Part shown: piece after piece, positions 10,615 to 23,790 of the stretch
Numbering within the stretch: position 1 is the first letter of the stretch
Layout: each line of letters opens with the position of its first letter
Assembly: GCA_016647705.1 (NCBI GenBank)
Contig: CM028335.1
Span: forward strand, 41,481,026 to 41,545,025
Reading direction: 5' to 3'
DNA from: Eucommia ulmoides
Lineage: Eukaryota; Streptophyta; Magnoliopsida; Garryales; Eucommiaceae
DNA length: 64,000 nt
The notes under the pieces: generated by a model
What the model saw: only the letters and a program-made list of their open reading frames with translations
The model's database searches: none
What the model was told of the DNA's origin: nothing
Position numbers and translations under genes: made by a program

Positions 10615-12712
10615 TAACAATTAAATGTTGATGTTTTTTATGGAACTAACGGTTTGATTAAGTATATCAGTTTAAGTTCCAATGAAGATATTATCATGAA
10701 GTAATTGTGAAGGATGCAGAGATGGATACTAAGAAATTGAAGATTCCGAAGAATCTAGGTGAAAACAGCTTTAATCTATTTTTACTGTTAATTTATCCTG
10801 ATTAGGATCACACACGACACGAAAATAATTTTATGTTTATGTGTGTTTTGATAGGATTCTAATTAGTGAAATTATTTGTTCCTATGTGTAATTGAAAAAG
10901 AAATAAAAATAATTGATTAAAATTGATTTTAAGATTTTAGTGGAGTTAACCGAGAAAAGAAATTGGTTAAAGAGGTGAAAATGTCAAAGAAAATAATTAA
11001 GGAGAAGAGTTCTAGCATAGGCAGTCGACAGGTAAGTCGACTTGTGCTTAAAAGAAGAAGTCTCTGAATCTCCCGGTCGATAGGTAGGTCGACCTATGCT
11101 TAAAAGATGATTCTCTGTATCTCTAGATTGACAGATAAGTCGACTTATGACGATGGAATTTTGGCTTGGGCTACATCTTGAATTGGGCAGTCGACCGATG
11201 GATGTGTCTGTCGACTGATGTCCAGTTTCGGATTTTGAGGATTTTGTGGATTTTGATTTAAATACCAGCCGTTATTTGTTTACTTGATTGAGAGATTTTA
11301 AGGATATTGATATTTTAAAGATATGATACTCCTATTTGAATATCCCTATTGATATGGTATATATATTTTAAGTATTTATCAAATTGGTACATTTAATTCT
11401 TTCTATCCTATTGATTTGAGTTTGAGAAATATTTGAGGGACTAATTTGAATGTTTTGAAAGTTATAATTAAGTCAAATATACCTAAAATGAAAAATAATG
11501 ATATATGAGGTCTATAAGTGCTTTTCAAATACTTATCATTTAAAAACTAGCCATTGGAGGGTTTGTTTCAATTTCCTATATATAGACCTACGAATTTCAC
11601 ATAATAGAATGATGATATCAAGAACTATTCAATTCATAAGCTTTTATAAGAGTAATCATTCTGATATTATTTTGAGAGATCAAATTGTGAGATTAATTAT
11701 TGAGAAATTCTTGAGTTAAAGCGTTGATTGTGTAAGCGTCACCGAGTTAAGCTGTCTAGCGTTTCAATCTATAATTCTTCGGTGTTATCCGGGTGAGGTT
11801 TTTCCAAACTATTAATCTTTACTGTATATTTATTTTTTTATATTTGCTTGATTGATAAGATCTTGATGAAATTATTTTTTGAACTTTAAAAGCATAAAAA
11901 TCTTTTAAAACGAATTGTGTAATAATCTGATTACTTGCTCAATTTTGTACTACCTGTACTATTTTTTGTAATCAGATTTTTGTTTCCTTACTTAATTCTA
12001 TCACTAGTATTTATCGGGACATTAATTGAGTTTAAATTAAATTGAGGTGGTAGAAATTTCGAGTGGGAAGAACTTATCAATTTCTTGTAATTGGTGAGTT
12101 GTGTGCGGATTAGATACTATTGGGAGTATCTAATCAGGGGTAGTTGGGTTTCAATCTCTTCTGATAAAGAGATTGATGTGTTAATTCTTCCTTAATTGAA
12201 TTTGTGAGTGATTTTTGTAAATGTTTCATCCTTACCTAGGAAAATGATAGTTGGAGTGTTTCTATGAGGTTTTGACTCTTTAGCCTAAGGTATAAAAAAA
12301 ATTAGGTTATTCTTGAGCCTGTAAAAAATAAATGTTATTCTTGAGTCTGAGAAAATGAATTTGTAAAGGTTGATTTTGAGTCTGTGAAAATAATATTTGT
12401 GAGAGTTTGGTTTATTAACTTTAAAGGGATCTTGAGTTTAGTGGGTGCGAATCTCCGTGGGGCTCAGAGGACTGAATTAGCTAAGAGTAGCTTGGTGAAC
12501 CAGGATATATCGTGGTGTGCTACCTTATTTATTTTACTTATATTGTTGTTTGGTGTGCATCTAGTTGATAACACATATCCACTGCTATAAAAATAATAAT
12601 TAATTTTAGGATAAAATTAATTGTTTGAATGTTTTGAAGTGTTATTATTATTCTAATAATTTTTTAATACTACCAAATTTACCCCCTTCTTGGGTAGCTC
12701 ACTGGGCCAATA
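10615..12712 (+). repeat. copia LTR fragment (same family as 17193-19691)
   Basis: It matches the solo LTR at 17193-19691 in the same orientation and the LTRs at 16459-21116 and 27159-29447 in reverse. The first ~30 bp of the LTR are missing. The right end reads gggccaata where the family has gggccaaca. It contains the GTCGAC-rich block (11025-11225), a TATA box (11577-11584) and the conserved tggtgaaccaggatatat segment near 12492-12510. No internal copia sequence follows, so this is a truncated solo LTR. Confidence 0.85.
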
Positions 12713-12960
12713 TTGCCAATACTCTCTCTTTGCCTTCCATCAGAGTGAATATAAAATAAAATAAAATATAATTGTAATTTATAATACAACATATTTATAT
12801 ATAGAAATTTTAACCATAATATTAATATACTGTAAAAAAGAGATAATATATGTAGATATCTAACAAACTAAAAAGTAAAATATCAAATAAATGTAAGAAA
12901 ATTTTCAATTTAAAATTATTTGATTAATTGAATCTTATTCTATTTAACTACTCTTATTAT

Positions 12961-13250
12961 TGATTGCGTTGTGACTCTTATATTCGATAGTTCCTATGGC
13001 GTGGTTTGAGTAGACTATTCCAAGAGTAGAAATATTAGATCTCATATGAGTGTAGAACTTTGAATGGCGGCGCAAGTGTCCCGTTTTTAATGATATCCAC
13101 ACAAAGAACTCTATTTGAATGGTACCTACTGATTAACGAAGAATCATAGTCTAAATTAATAGATCTAGGTAGGTTCAATTTGATTATAGTAAGTAGTAAG
13201 AATCAAACCGATAACACAATGAAGGAAGAAGGAAATGGCCGATTGGCCTC
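12961..13250 (-). repeat. second-family copia 3' LTR, left part
   Basis: Outer part of the LTR whose inner end is at 15790; split by the solo LTR at 13251-14552. The left limit (tgattgcgtt at 12961) is placed by TG only and is uncertain. 12713-12960 to its left is AT-rich spacer. Confidence 0.5.
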
Positions 13251-14552
13251 TGGTAGCGGAATATTACGTCCCTACTTTCACCGCAAGGGTATGGGTCAAA
13301 TTTTATAAAATAGTGAATGAGAAAGGTTGTCGTATCCACAGGGATTGGATTAAATTGTTGCTAAATACTGTGATTATCATAACCTAACTTTATTTAGACG
13401 ATAAAAATTGGGTTTTTGTTAATAAACATATACTATACTAAATTAACAATTAATTAAACTATAATACTAAATATATTATATGAGAATAGATTATCTAGGG
13501 ATTAACTTCGTTCACTTAATTGTGTTTGCTCCAATTTAGTTTACATTAACGGTATTCAAACTATCCAACAATCTAGGTATCGAAAACTTACTCACTACCT
13601 CTCCTGAGTGTAAAGTGAATGAATATGTGATTTCGTGTCAACGCCGAAATCCCCTTCGAGTGTCTATACGACACTTGGTCACATGAGTCTTGCCCTAACC
13701 TCATGGATTGCATACTTTCTAACGCCTTCCCAAGTCATTAGATCGTCGCGTTGTGTTTAAACCCTAGTCTGAATTCGGGGTTACCTCTCCTGAGTGTCAA
13801 ACCCCGATATATCTAAACAAGCATATAAATGAAGTGCAAGAACGGTAAACACAATCGAATAGGCAAGAATAACCATTAACGAAACACGGATTCAAATAAA
13901 CAACGTATATTAGTAAACTACATGAATCCCATAGATAATTAGTGTTATGCTTTTGGCCATTACCATATATTCAACGATAAACAATATATACATGTTCAAA
14001 CAACCAAAAATGAGTTAAGAATAAAGAGAGAAATAAGGGAGAATTGCCGTTATCTGAAGATGGTGTCCGTAAGAACTGCTCCAATCTTGTTTTCTTTTCT
14101 CCAATTGAGTTCCTCCTCTTGGTTGGTTGAGAGCTCATTTAGAACACTCCAAAAACACTCCCTAGGTGTTCTTAGAATAGTAGGAACAATTGGGAACAAA
14201 AAGGGAACGAAACAAAATATCTAGAAAATATCTAAAACATGTGGCCATTCACCGCTGCAGCGGTGTGCATGTCATCAGGCTTTCTGCTTTATCACTGCTG
14301 TAACAGTGGATCTCACCGCTGTAGTGGTAAGCGATCAAAACTTAGGGAACTCTTTGTTGTTTCACCGCTGCAGTAGTGAAATTGCTGCTTTGAATATTTG
14401 ATCCATTTGTTCGTTTTTCCACCGTTTTCCTCGTTTTTCGACCGTTTTCACTCCTAATCCCTGTTTTGAACAAAAATAAATTAAAATTTAATAAAAATAC
14501 TCGAAAACTACCAAATTCGGTTTAAAAATAGATAGATAAAATTCACCTATCA
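13251..14552. repeat. solo LTR with CCGCTGCAGCGG palindromes
   Basis: A 1302-bp TG...CA unit flanked by gcctc (13246-13250) and gcctt (14553-14557), a target duplication with one C-to-T difference. It begins with the tttcaccgcaagggtatggg and cgtatccacaggga blocks seen in many plant LTRs. It has no coding sequence. Near 14250-14370 four variants of a palindrome occur, the first a perfect 16-mer (CACCGCTGCAGCGGTG, 14250-14265). It interrupts the copia LTR 12961-15790. Confidence 0.7.
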
Positions 14553-15790
14553 GCCTTTTTGGAATGTCTTGAGAGACAACTATGTGTGGCCCTTATTTAT
14601 AAACTTGTCTAGGGTTACAACCTAGACTCATTTATTTTCTTTATTACATATTGGTCCCCAAATTTTTGAATAGTTTAGTATTGCTACCTAGTTTTTAGAG
14701 GACTATTCAAACTTCATTTTCTATTGTATGTGATCCATTAGGTTCGTATCAAAACGTGGATGATAGAGGCAATTAATTAATTAATCATTTTATCAATTAA
14801 TCAATCAATTAAATTTAGAATAATTCTAATTTTCCCTCTATAAAGAATAATTCCTTACGGCCTTTCCATCAACTATAAAGTCATATCTACTCACATATCA
14901 TATTTTTATCTAGTTAATAAGAATTTAATAAGAGAACCCACCCAATTGTAGTTATTGCGCAATTTAATCTTTCTATATGTATGTCCTTAAGAACCAATAC
15001 AACATGATAAAGTTAAAACCCCTATTTTATTCAAATGTTCCTGATCCTTGATTTACTTTATGATACCAACTAGAATATCATTCTAATAATTATAATACTT
15101 TGGCCAAAGACTTCAAGTAAATCATGTCTCATTACATAAGACAATTTTCTTTTTGTAAAAGAAAGATAGATCATTTCTTCCATACTCGAATAATAATATG
15201 TAAGTTCTACTATATCTAGTGAATACCTTTGAAGTTTCATTTATAGAAAACAACACTAAATAATATCAATGTAAGAGCGCATACATACTACAAACAATAC
15301 CTCAAATCAAAAGATCACATACACTATTACAACTCAGATATTTTATTTTGACTTTAAGCAGTATGACTCACATGAATATCAAGTATGGTCACGTTTAGGC
15401 AGTCATTAATATTTAACAAGCGTCGTTGTGGTTATTTCAGTATCTCATATCGATAGATATGAGATTCACCATTCTCAATAGAAAAAACACCCCACAAAGC
15501 AATCTATCTAGATTATAAAGTACCAACTAATAATCCTACGGCCAGGAACATTTGGGATATCCAAGTACAAAATGTCCGTGATCGTACTCTTTTTAAATAT
15601 CATTAAAAAGGTAAGATTTTCAATTGAATATACATAGATTATGGACATCTATATAATACATGCATGATGATATGTAAAATACTAGATTAGTATTTTAAAT
15701 ACTAAGTTTGCTATTTTTGATTATTTAATACCTTGAGTTTATTACTAGAAATAAACCCTACTAGGATTGTCTATTGGGCTTACCCCAACA
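14553..15790 (-). repeat. second-family copia 3' LTR, inner part
   Basis: On the minus strand the LTR begins TGTTGGGGTAAGCCC at 15790. The preceding ATGGGAGAT at 15791-15799 is a plausible short polypurine tract. It continues left to 14553, where the solo LTR interrupts it. The matching 5' LTR is not in the window. Confidence 0.7.
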
Positions 15791-16458
15791 ATCTCCCATT
15801 AGCACTATACCAATCCGATACTTCATCTGGCTAACTATTGTCGGATTTGGACCCAAAGTGAGTGGATCTATCATGTTGTCCACTAAGCATACTATTTAAA
15901 TAGATATATTAACTTTTAACGATTACATGAAAACACTGCTCCTGTTGTTTTGATATTGATGAGATATAGGTTCCTCGATCGAGCTATAGCCATATCGTTG
16001 TCATAATACTGAGATATTGTGATTTGGTGGTTGAAATCAAGTTCGACAATCGAACTTCCCAAATCCTTACACCTTATAAGTTGCATATGATATGATAATG
16101 AACTTTTGTTCCATAGTATAATAAGTTTTGGATTTTACCCATAACTTTTCTTACTAACAATGCTACTTATCAAGATATAGAAATATCCTAAAAAGGAATA
16201 ACGGTTATCCACATCGAATCTAAAATTCAATTCTACGAATCCATTATTTTGTTGTTCTTACTCTTTATTTGTTAAAATTTATTCATAGTTCTTCCAACCT
16301 ACTTTAGGATATATTCTACATCTTTCAATACTATCGGTCTGATTGAGATTGATATCCATTGGTGAAGCTACATCATGTATGATATCAATTCTAGTACATA
16401 ACACTAAATACATGAGATTTTCAATTGCCCAAGCATATGAAATCCTAATCATCATATC
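15791..16458 (-). pseudogene. copia ribonuclease H/C-terminal remnant
   Basis: Minus-strand translation gives the copia block around RISYAWAIENLMYLVLCTRI (the YA-A-GSLMY-CTRPDI motif of copia elements) near 16330-16450 and a degraded C-terminal MIDPLTLG (usual MIADPLTKGLP) near 15840-15870, just before the LTR. Stops and shifts fill the middle. The rest of the pol gene would lie to the right but is cut at 16458 by the next copia element. Confidence 0.65.
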
Positions 16459-17192
16459 TATTGGTCCACAGATCTACCCAAGAGGGATGAGAGGTGAATT
16501 GGGTAGTTATAAAAAATTAAATCTTCAAACACACAAGTTATATTGTATAACAACGAAAATGTATTTAACTAAGTACACTAACAAGCAACAAAAATAGATA
16601 AGCAATACACAACGATTTATTCTGGTTTGGCGTGCTACTCTTACCTACGTTCAGTCTCTTGAGCTCCATAGGGATTTCACAATTCACTAATTTCTGATTC
16701 CTTTCTTAGGTAGGATCCAAACTCTTAAAATCATTTTCACAGAATTAGAACTAACCTGATTCTTTTCACAGGCTCAGAATTAAATATTACACTTTTACAC
16801 TATTACACTTTTCCCTTTTCACAGGCTTATGAAGAATTTTATCTTTTTACCAGGCTAAATACTAGCTTAATTCTATTATAGGAACAATAAAAAACTAATC
16901 ATTTTAACAGACTAAAGATTAAACCTAATCCTTTTTTCAGGCTATAGATCAAACCATAATTATCCTGATTAGTCACCGTCCCAAATATTTCTAATCCACT
17001 CTCACTCGCAAATACAAAAAAATCATAAGCTTGTTCCTACAGGAGCTTCTACCACCTCAAAATAATTATACTCAATTAATGTCCCCAAAACTATGTGATA
17101 GAACTAAGTGAAATATAAATCTGATTTACTCAATTAAAGCACAAATAATATTGAATCAAATTTCGCAGGCAAAAATTATTTCTTAAGATATG

Positions 17193-19691
17193 TGTTGATT
17201 CTAAGATTTTGATGGACAAATCAATATTTATGTTTTTGGTAGAACTAATAGATTTATTGAGTGTTTCAGTTTATAAGTTCCAGTGAAGATATTATCATTA
17301 AAAAAAATGAATGCTGAAGAGACTGACAAAGATGATGGACGTTAAGAGACCGAAGAAATTGAAGAACCTAGAAAAAAAACTCAGGTTAAATTTTTACTCT
17401 TAATGTATCTCGATTAGGATCACACATGACACAAAATGTTTTTATGATTATGTGTATTTTTAATAGGATCCTAATTAGCTTAACATATTTTCTCCTATGT
17501 GAAATTGAAAAAGAAATATTGTTTTAAGAAAGATAATTGATTAAAATTGAATTTAAGGATTTAGTGGAGCTAACCGAGAAAAAAAATCTGTTAAAGGGGC
17601 GAAAATGTCAAAGAAATTGAATGCAAATTAATTAGGGAAATGTGTTCCAGCAATGGTCGGTCAATAGATAAGTCGACATATAGAAATTAGCTGAACTCTC
17701 TAAATCAGCCGATCGACAAGTAGGTCGACCTGTGGTTATAAGGTGAAGTCTCTAGATCTTACGGTCGATAGGAAAGTCGACCTGTGAATGTCTTTAAATC
17801 GTCCGGTCGACAGATGGATAAGTAGCGATCGACTTATGGGAGAGGAATTTTGGCTTGGGCTATGTCCTGAAGTGGGCGGTCGACCGATGGGTGTTGGTAG
17901 GTCGACCGATGGCCAGTTTCATGTTTTGTGGAATTTCGGGATTTATTCAAAAACTAGCCGTTATTTGTTTACTTGATTGAGAGATCTTAGGGATATGGAT
18001 ATATTTAAGATATGATGCTCCTAGTTGAATATCCCTATAGATATGGTTCAAGTATTTTTGCTATCTCTCAATTTGGTACATGTATTTGTTTACTTGATTG
18101 AGAGATCTTAGGGATATGGATATATTTAAGATATGATGCTCCTAGTTGAATATCCCTATAGATATGGTTCAAGTATTTTTGCTATCTCTCAATTTGGTAC
18201 ATGTAATTCTTTCTATCTTATCTAATTGAGTTTGAGAAAATATTTGAGGGACTTAATTGAATATTCTAAAAGATATTATTGAGTGAATTATACCTGTCAT
18301 AATGATATATATGGTCTATAAGTGTTTTTTAGATACTTATTATTTGAAAACTAGCCGTTGGAAGACTTGTTCTAATTCCTTATATATAGACCTGCAGATT
18401 TCACATAACAAGATGACAATACACACAATATCAAGAACTATTCAGTTCCTAAGTTTTTTTAAGAGTCATCATTCTAATTTATTTTGAGAGATCAATTGTG
18501 AGATCAATTATTGAGAAGTTCTTGAGTTAAAGCGCTGTTTGAGTTAGCGTCAATAATCTAAGCTGTCCTGTGATACTACGTGCAATCTATTCGGTGTTTT
18601 CTTGGTGAGATCGTTTCAAGTTTATTCTTTAATTGAGTATTTTATTATTATTATTTGCTTGGTGAATTGATCTTTTTGAAAAATCGTTTTTGAACTTTTA
18701 AAACATAAAAATATTTTAAAAACGATTTGTGTGTTAATCTGATTACGTGCTTAATTGTGCTACCCGCATTCTTTATTATAATCAGATTTTGTTTCCTCAC
18801 TTTATTTCTATCACTAGTATCGGAACATTAATTGAGTATTAATTAATTTGAGGTGGTAGAAGCTCTGAGTGAGAAAAAGCTTATCAATTCTGTAATTGGT
18901 GAGTTGTGTGCAGATTATATATTATTGAGAATATCTAATCAGGGGTAGATTTGAGTTTCGATCTCTTCCTATAAAGAGATTGAGGTTTGATCTTTGCCTA
19001 GAGTATAAAAAGGTTACGTTACTCTTTTCCCTTGAAAAGAGCTTAGGTGTGATTCTTCTTGATTATGATCAATTGTGAGTGAATTATAAATGTTTTATCC
19101 TTACCTCGGAAAAAGATACTTGGAGTGATTGTGAGGTTTAATTCTTGAGCTTAAGGTATAAAAAGAATTAGGTCGTGATTCTCCCTGTAATAGAATTAGA
19201 TTAAAGATTTAGCCTGTGAAAGGATTAAGTTAGTCTTGAGCTTGAAAAAAAGATAAGGTTATTCTTGAGCTTGGGAAAAAGAAAAAGTTAATTTTTAGCT
19301 TATGAAAAGATAAGGTTATTCCTACGCCTGTAAAAAAGAAATTTGTAAAAATTAATTTTGAGCCTGCGAAAAGAATCATTGTGTAAAAGTTTGTTTCCTA
19401 TGTGTTAAAGGAATCTTGAGTTTAGTGGGTGCGAATCTCCGTGGAGCTCGGAGGACTAGATTAACCAAGAGTAGCTTAATGAACCCGGATATATTGTGGT
19501 GTGCTGCTTTATTTACTTTACTTATATATTGTTGTTTGGTGTGCATTGATAATATATTTCCGTACCTATAAAGAGATAATAATTAATTTAGGATTAAATT
19601 AATTATTTGAATTTTTGAAGTATTATTATTTGAATTAAATTTTATCACTATCTAATTTACCCCTCCTCTTGAGTAGCTCACTGGGCCAACA
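17193..19691 (+). repeat. solo LTR of the same copia family, nested in 3' LTR of element A
   Basis: A complete 2499-bp LTR (TGTTGATTC...GGGCCAACA) in the opposite orientation to its host LTR. Flanking 5-mers are atatg (17188-17192) and acacg (19692-19696), which differ only by two C/T transitions and are therefore probably the target duplication. It contains the GTCGAC-rich block, a 121-bp tandem duplication and a TATA box at 18381-18388. No PBS or coding sequence follows, so the element was reduced to one LTR by recombination. Confidence 0.8.
17962..18203 (+). repeat. 121-bp tandem duplication inside the solo LTR
   Basis: Two essentially identical 121-bp copies (17962-18082, 18083-18203), absent as a duplicate from the related LTR at 10615-12712. 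It lies about 180 bp before the TATA box, in U3. Confidence 0.9.
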
Positions 19692-21116
19692 ACACGCAAG
19701 ATTTTCAAACAGGAAAATAAATTTTCTGAAACAAATATTTCAAGTAATCAATTTAGCTCATGAAAGATAAGTACATAAATTAACTTGGAAAGATATCACC
19801 GGGATTTCTCGAAAACAAATAAGATAGCTCGTGTAGAATATAACCGGTGATGAAAATTTTACCTCGCTTGGATTAAGAACTCTTTCAAAATAACTTTCTT
19901 AGAAATACTTCAGCAAAAGCCCATATTTTTTTTAAAAGCAAAGACTGATTTAAACTTTTTGTTCTTGATTACAATTAATGAAATTCGTAGGTTTCTATAT
20001 AGAATTCAAACTAAGCCTATAGTGTCTAGTTTCGAAAAGATAAGACCTAAGACCCCATATATGATATACTATCAAAATAGATATATTCCATTTAAAAATA
20101 TGTCTTAGAAAAACTCGATTTGGTCCCCAAATTAGATTCAAAACTCTTAAATGTAAGAAGTAGTTTTACTAATTCAATTCAAAGAATTAATTAATATATG
20201 GATCAAATTGATAAGATCTTAATGATATATGGTATATAAGAGTAATATACTCAATTCCCCAAAAAATCTCATTTTCCAATGTTCAAAACCATAGGATTTG
20301 GGTAAACGATCATGTGAAACAAAACAGTCAAATTAGACTGTTTCTGTGCCCGTTGGTAAACCGGCCTACCATCGGTTGACCGACCCCTGCAACGGCCAGC
20401 TTTTTGACCATTGTTCAGTTACCCATAGGTGGATCGACCCTTCTGGTCGGTTAACCGATTTGGTTAATAGGCTATCCTTTTAACTTCCTTTAAGCCACTG
20501 TTTTCGTTAGTCGACCAACCCATTTTATCGGTTAACTGAATTGGCTAATAGCTTTCTCAACATGTTCTTTCAAGATACTATTTTGGTTAGTCGACCGATC
20601 TGTATCGTCGGTTGACTGAATTATCCAGAAACTTAACATTTTATTTGTTAAAAACATTTTCTTACTTCAACACACTGTCGATTTTTTTATTTTTTATTTT
20701 TATTTTTTTATGATTTTAACACTTTATAAAATCTATTAGGATCTTAAATTTATTACTTCTGACGATAACACACATAAAATTACTCATTTTAAAGTGTCGT
20801 GTGTTATCCTAATTCGGGTTGCATTAAGAGCATAAGAGTGATTTGTTGTTTTTATCTAAAAATTTAAAAAATCTTATGCTTCAAAGATCTTTAATATCTT
20901 TGTTTTGCATCCATCTTGAATTGCTTTATGAAATCTTTGTCTTGTAAATCTTCAATGTTTAAGTTTTTTGATTAATTCTTTTTCTCATTTAAATATATGG
21001 AACTTCTAATATGAAATCACTCAATAAACCCATTTGTTGCATAAAACGTCAACGTTAAATTGTTTAGGTTTAACAAACTTTTTTTTTTTTTTTAATGACA
21101 ATAATTAACTTCAATG

Positions 21117-21678
21117 TTTTCTCAATAAAAAATGTGACCATGCTCCCCCTAAATGTGAGGATGGGTTTTTAACTCATTTAAGAACCGTTGTGAGAAAAAA
21201 AATATATTTATAAAAAAATATTCAATATAATCATAACACATTATTGTGTCCCCTATTTAATTATACCTATGAATTCATGCAAGGAGAACAAATACTCTTT
21301 TACAAAAAACGTCATACAACTTCTCCCCCTTTGTTATGACAAAAATTGGGAACGAAGAATACATCATTATGCCTAACCATGTCTAAATCTCGAATAATTT
21401 TCATGAAGTGATCTTTAGCTAGAGGTTTAGTGAACATATCTACAAGTTGGTCGAAGTATCAACATATATAATAGTAACATCTTCCTCTGAATGTGGTCAT
21501 GAATAAAATTATGACGTATCCCTATATACTTAGTTAGTGAGTGTTGTGTAGGATTCTTACTAAACATAACACTTTAATTATCACAATAGATAGGAACTTC
21601 CTCCATGTAAATACTAAAATCATGCAATTGTTGCTTAATGTATAGAATTTGAGCACAATAATTACCAGCTGCCGTATA
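21117..21678 (-). other. element A 3' non-coding end with two polypurine tracts
   Basis: Minus strand contains AAAGGGGGAGAAG (about 21321-21333) and TTTAGGGGGAGCA (about 21142-21154). The second is nearer the LTR. Upstream is the degraded C-terminus of the polyprotein. Such duplicated purine tracts are known in SIRE-type elements. Confidence 0.5.
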
Positions 21679-21927
21679 TTATGCCTCAGTCGTAGATAAA
21701 GCTATAAAATTCTGTTTCTTACTAAACCAAGAAACTAAAGCATGTTCTAAGAAATGACATGACCCACTTGTGCTTTTACACTCAACTTTGCATCCAACAA
21801 AATAAGTGTCGGAGTAGCTAACCAATGTAAAATCACTCCCTCTAGAATACCATAATCCTAGATCACAAGTTCCTTTTAAATATCGAAAAGATTCGCTTGA
21901 CAAAATTAAAATCTTGCACACATACAT
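21679..21927 (-). pseudogene. copia A ribonuclease H fragment
   Basis: The 82-codon segment reads SFRYLKGTCDLGLWYSRG, VSYSDTYFVGCK (catalytic Asp region, usually SDADWAG), STSGSCHFL and SWFSKKQNFIALSTTEA (catalytic E), the signature of copia-type ribonuclease H. It is out of frame with the RT segment and stops follow. Confidence 0.85.
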
Positions 21928-22133
21928 ACACTAAACATAATGTCAAGTCTACTAGCAGTAAGATATAACAAGTTACCGATCATATCTCGATACAAATTTT
22001 CATTGACATTTTTACCTATATTGTCTTTTTCGATTTTTGTTGCCATTGCTATGGGAGTTTTGTATTCTTTAGTACCATCAAATCCATACTTTTTTAGTAA
22101 CTCCTTAGTGTACTTGACTTGATTGATAAAGAT

Positions 22134-23019
22134 TCATTCTTTTGTTTGTGTGATATGTAGCCCGCAAAAGAATGTTACTTCTCCCATATTATTCATTTCG
22201 AATTCCACATGCATAATCTTGGCAAACTCTTGACAACAAGCTTCGTTAGTAGAACCGAAGATAAGATCGTCCACATATATTTGTACTAGCAGGATGTTAG
22301 AGTTATTGTGTTTCACAAAAAGAGTTATATCACTTAGACCACCACGAAAACCATTCTCAATTAAATGCCAACTAAGTCTCTCATACCAAGCTCGAGGAGC
22401 GTTTTTGAGTCCGTACAAAGTTTTAGCGTTTTTGAGTCCGTACAAAGTTTTACATAGTTTAAAAACATGTTCAGACAATTTATCATTTTCAAAGTTAGGT
22501 GGTTGTTCCTCATAAGCTTCTTCAGTTAAAAACCCATTTAAGAAAGCACTTTTGACATCCATTTGAAATAATTTAAAATTACGTGAACATGTAAAATCCA
22601 ATAACATTCTTATGACTTCCAATTGAGCAACTGGAGCACATGTCTCATCATAATCTTATACCCTCTTCTGGATTATAGCCCTATGCTACTAATCTTGTTT
22701 TGTTTCTAATTGTCATTCCTGTTTCATCCTTTTTATTATGATAAAGCCATTTAGTACCAATAACAACATGAAAGTCAGGTCTAGGAACTAGAGATCGAAC
22801 TTTATTTCTCTCAAATTGAATTAATTCCTCTTGCACAACCAAGATCCATGATTCATTAGTTAAAGCTTCTTTAACAGTTTTAGGTTTAATTTGAGATAGA
22901 AATGCAAGATTAATGATATCTCTAAGAGAAGACCTAGTGCTTACATCTTTTTTAAAATTACTAATAATTTCTTTTACCAAATGTCCCAGAATTGTCCTTA
23001 TAGCACGTGGTATAGTCAT
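22134..23019 (-). pseudogene. copia A reverse transcriptase
   Basis: Two open pieces (22681-23019 and 22134-22622). The first has the start of the RT domain (EALTNESWILVVQEELIQFE, GTKWLYHNKKDE). The second has VKSAFLNGFLTEEAYEEQPP, KLCKTLYGLKNA, PRAWYERLSWHL and the catalytic IYVDDLIFGS. Within it KTLYGLKNA is repeated in tandem by a 27-bp in-frame duplication near 22406-22459. The gap between pieces holds stops (about 22650-22680). Confidence 0.9.
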
Positions 23020-23790
23020 CCCTTCATTTTGTGGTACTTTCTCCTGAGGATTTGACTATTTTTTTTCCTAATCCGATTTTTAGATTCTTTTGCTTTGTTG
23101 TTACACCTACATCATCATCATTCAAATTCTTTCTCGACATAAATGGATTAGATTCTTAAAATACCACATGCATAGATTCTCCCACAACTAATAAACATTT
23201 ATTGTAAACTCTATATATCTTACTATTTGAAGCATATCCAATAAATATACCATGATCAGATTTAGAATCAAACTTTCCCAAATTATCCTTATCATTTAAA
23301 ATAAAGCATTTACATCCAAAAACTTTGAAATAAGATATATTTGGAGTTTTGTCATTCCGAATCTCATAAGTGGTTTTATTAAAACCTCTTCAGATAGATA
23401 CTTGGTTAATAACAGGACATGCAGTACTTACTACTTTAGCCAATAAATATTTAGGAAGATTACTCTCATTTAGCATTATCCTGGCCATTTCCTGAAGTGT
23501 CTTGTTCTTTCTTTCCACAACCCCGTTTTGTTGTGGAGTTAGTGTTGCAGAAAATTTGTGAGAATATCCATGTTCATCACAATAGCTAATAATTTCCTAA
23601 TTTTTAAATTCTCTTCCTCTATCATTACAGTTGTTTATAATGCATAATTGTTTCTCATTTTTCACACGATTACAGAACTTAGAAAATATAGATACTACCT
23701 CACTTTTTCTAGATAAGAAAAACACCCATTTAATACTAGACTAGTCATCAACAATCACAAAATTATAAAACTTTCCTCCTAGATACCGAT
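23020..23790 (-). pseudogene. copia A integrase core (degraded)
   Basis: Not a single open frame. Recognisable minus-strand blocks are a CNDRGREF second-Asp block near 23610-23640, HGYSHKFSATLTPQQNGVVE and RKNKTLQEMARIML with the third catalytic residue E (about 23490-23575), and FGCKCFILNDKDNLGKFD further on (about 23270-23325). Several stops interrupt it. Confidence 0.75.
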
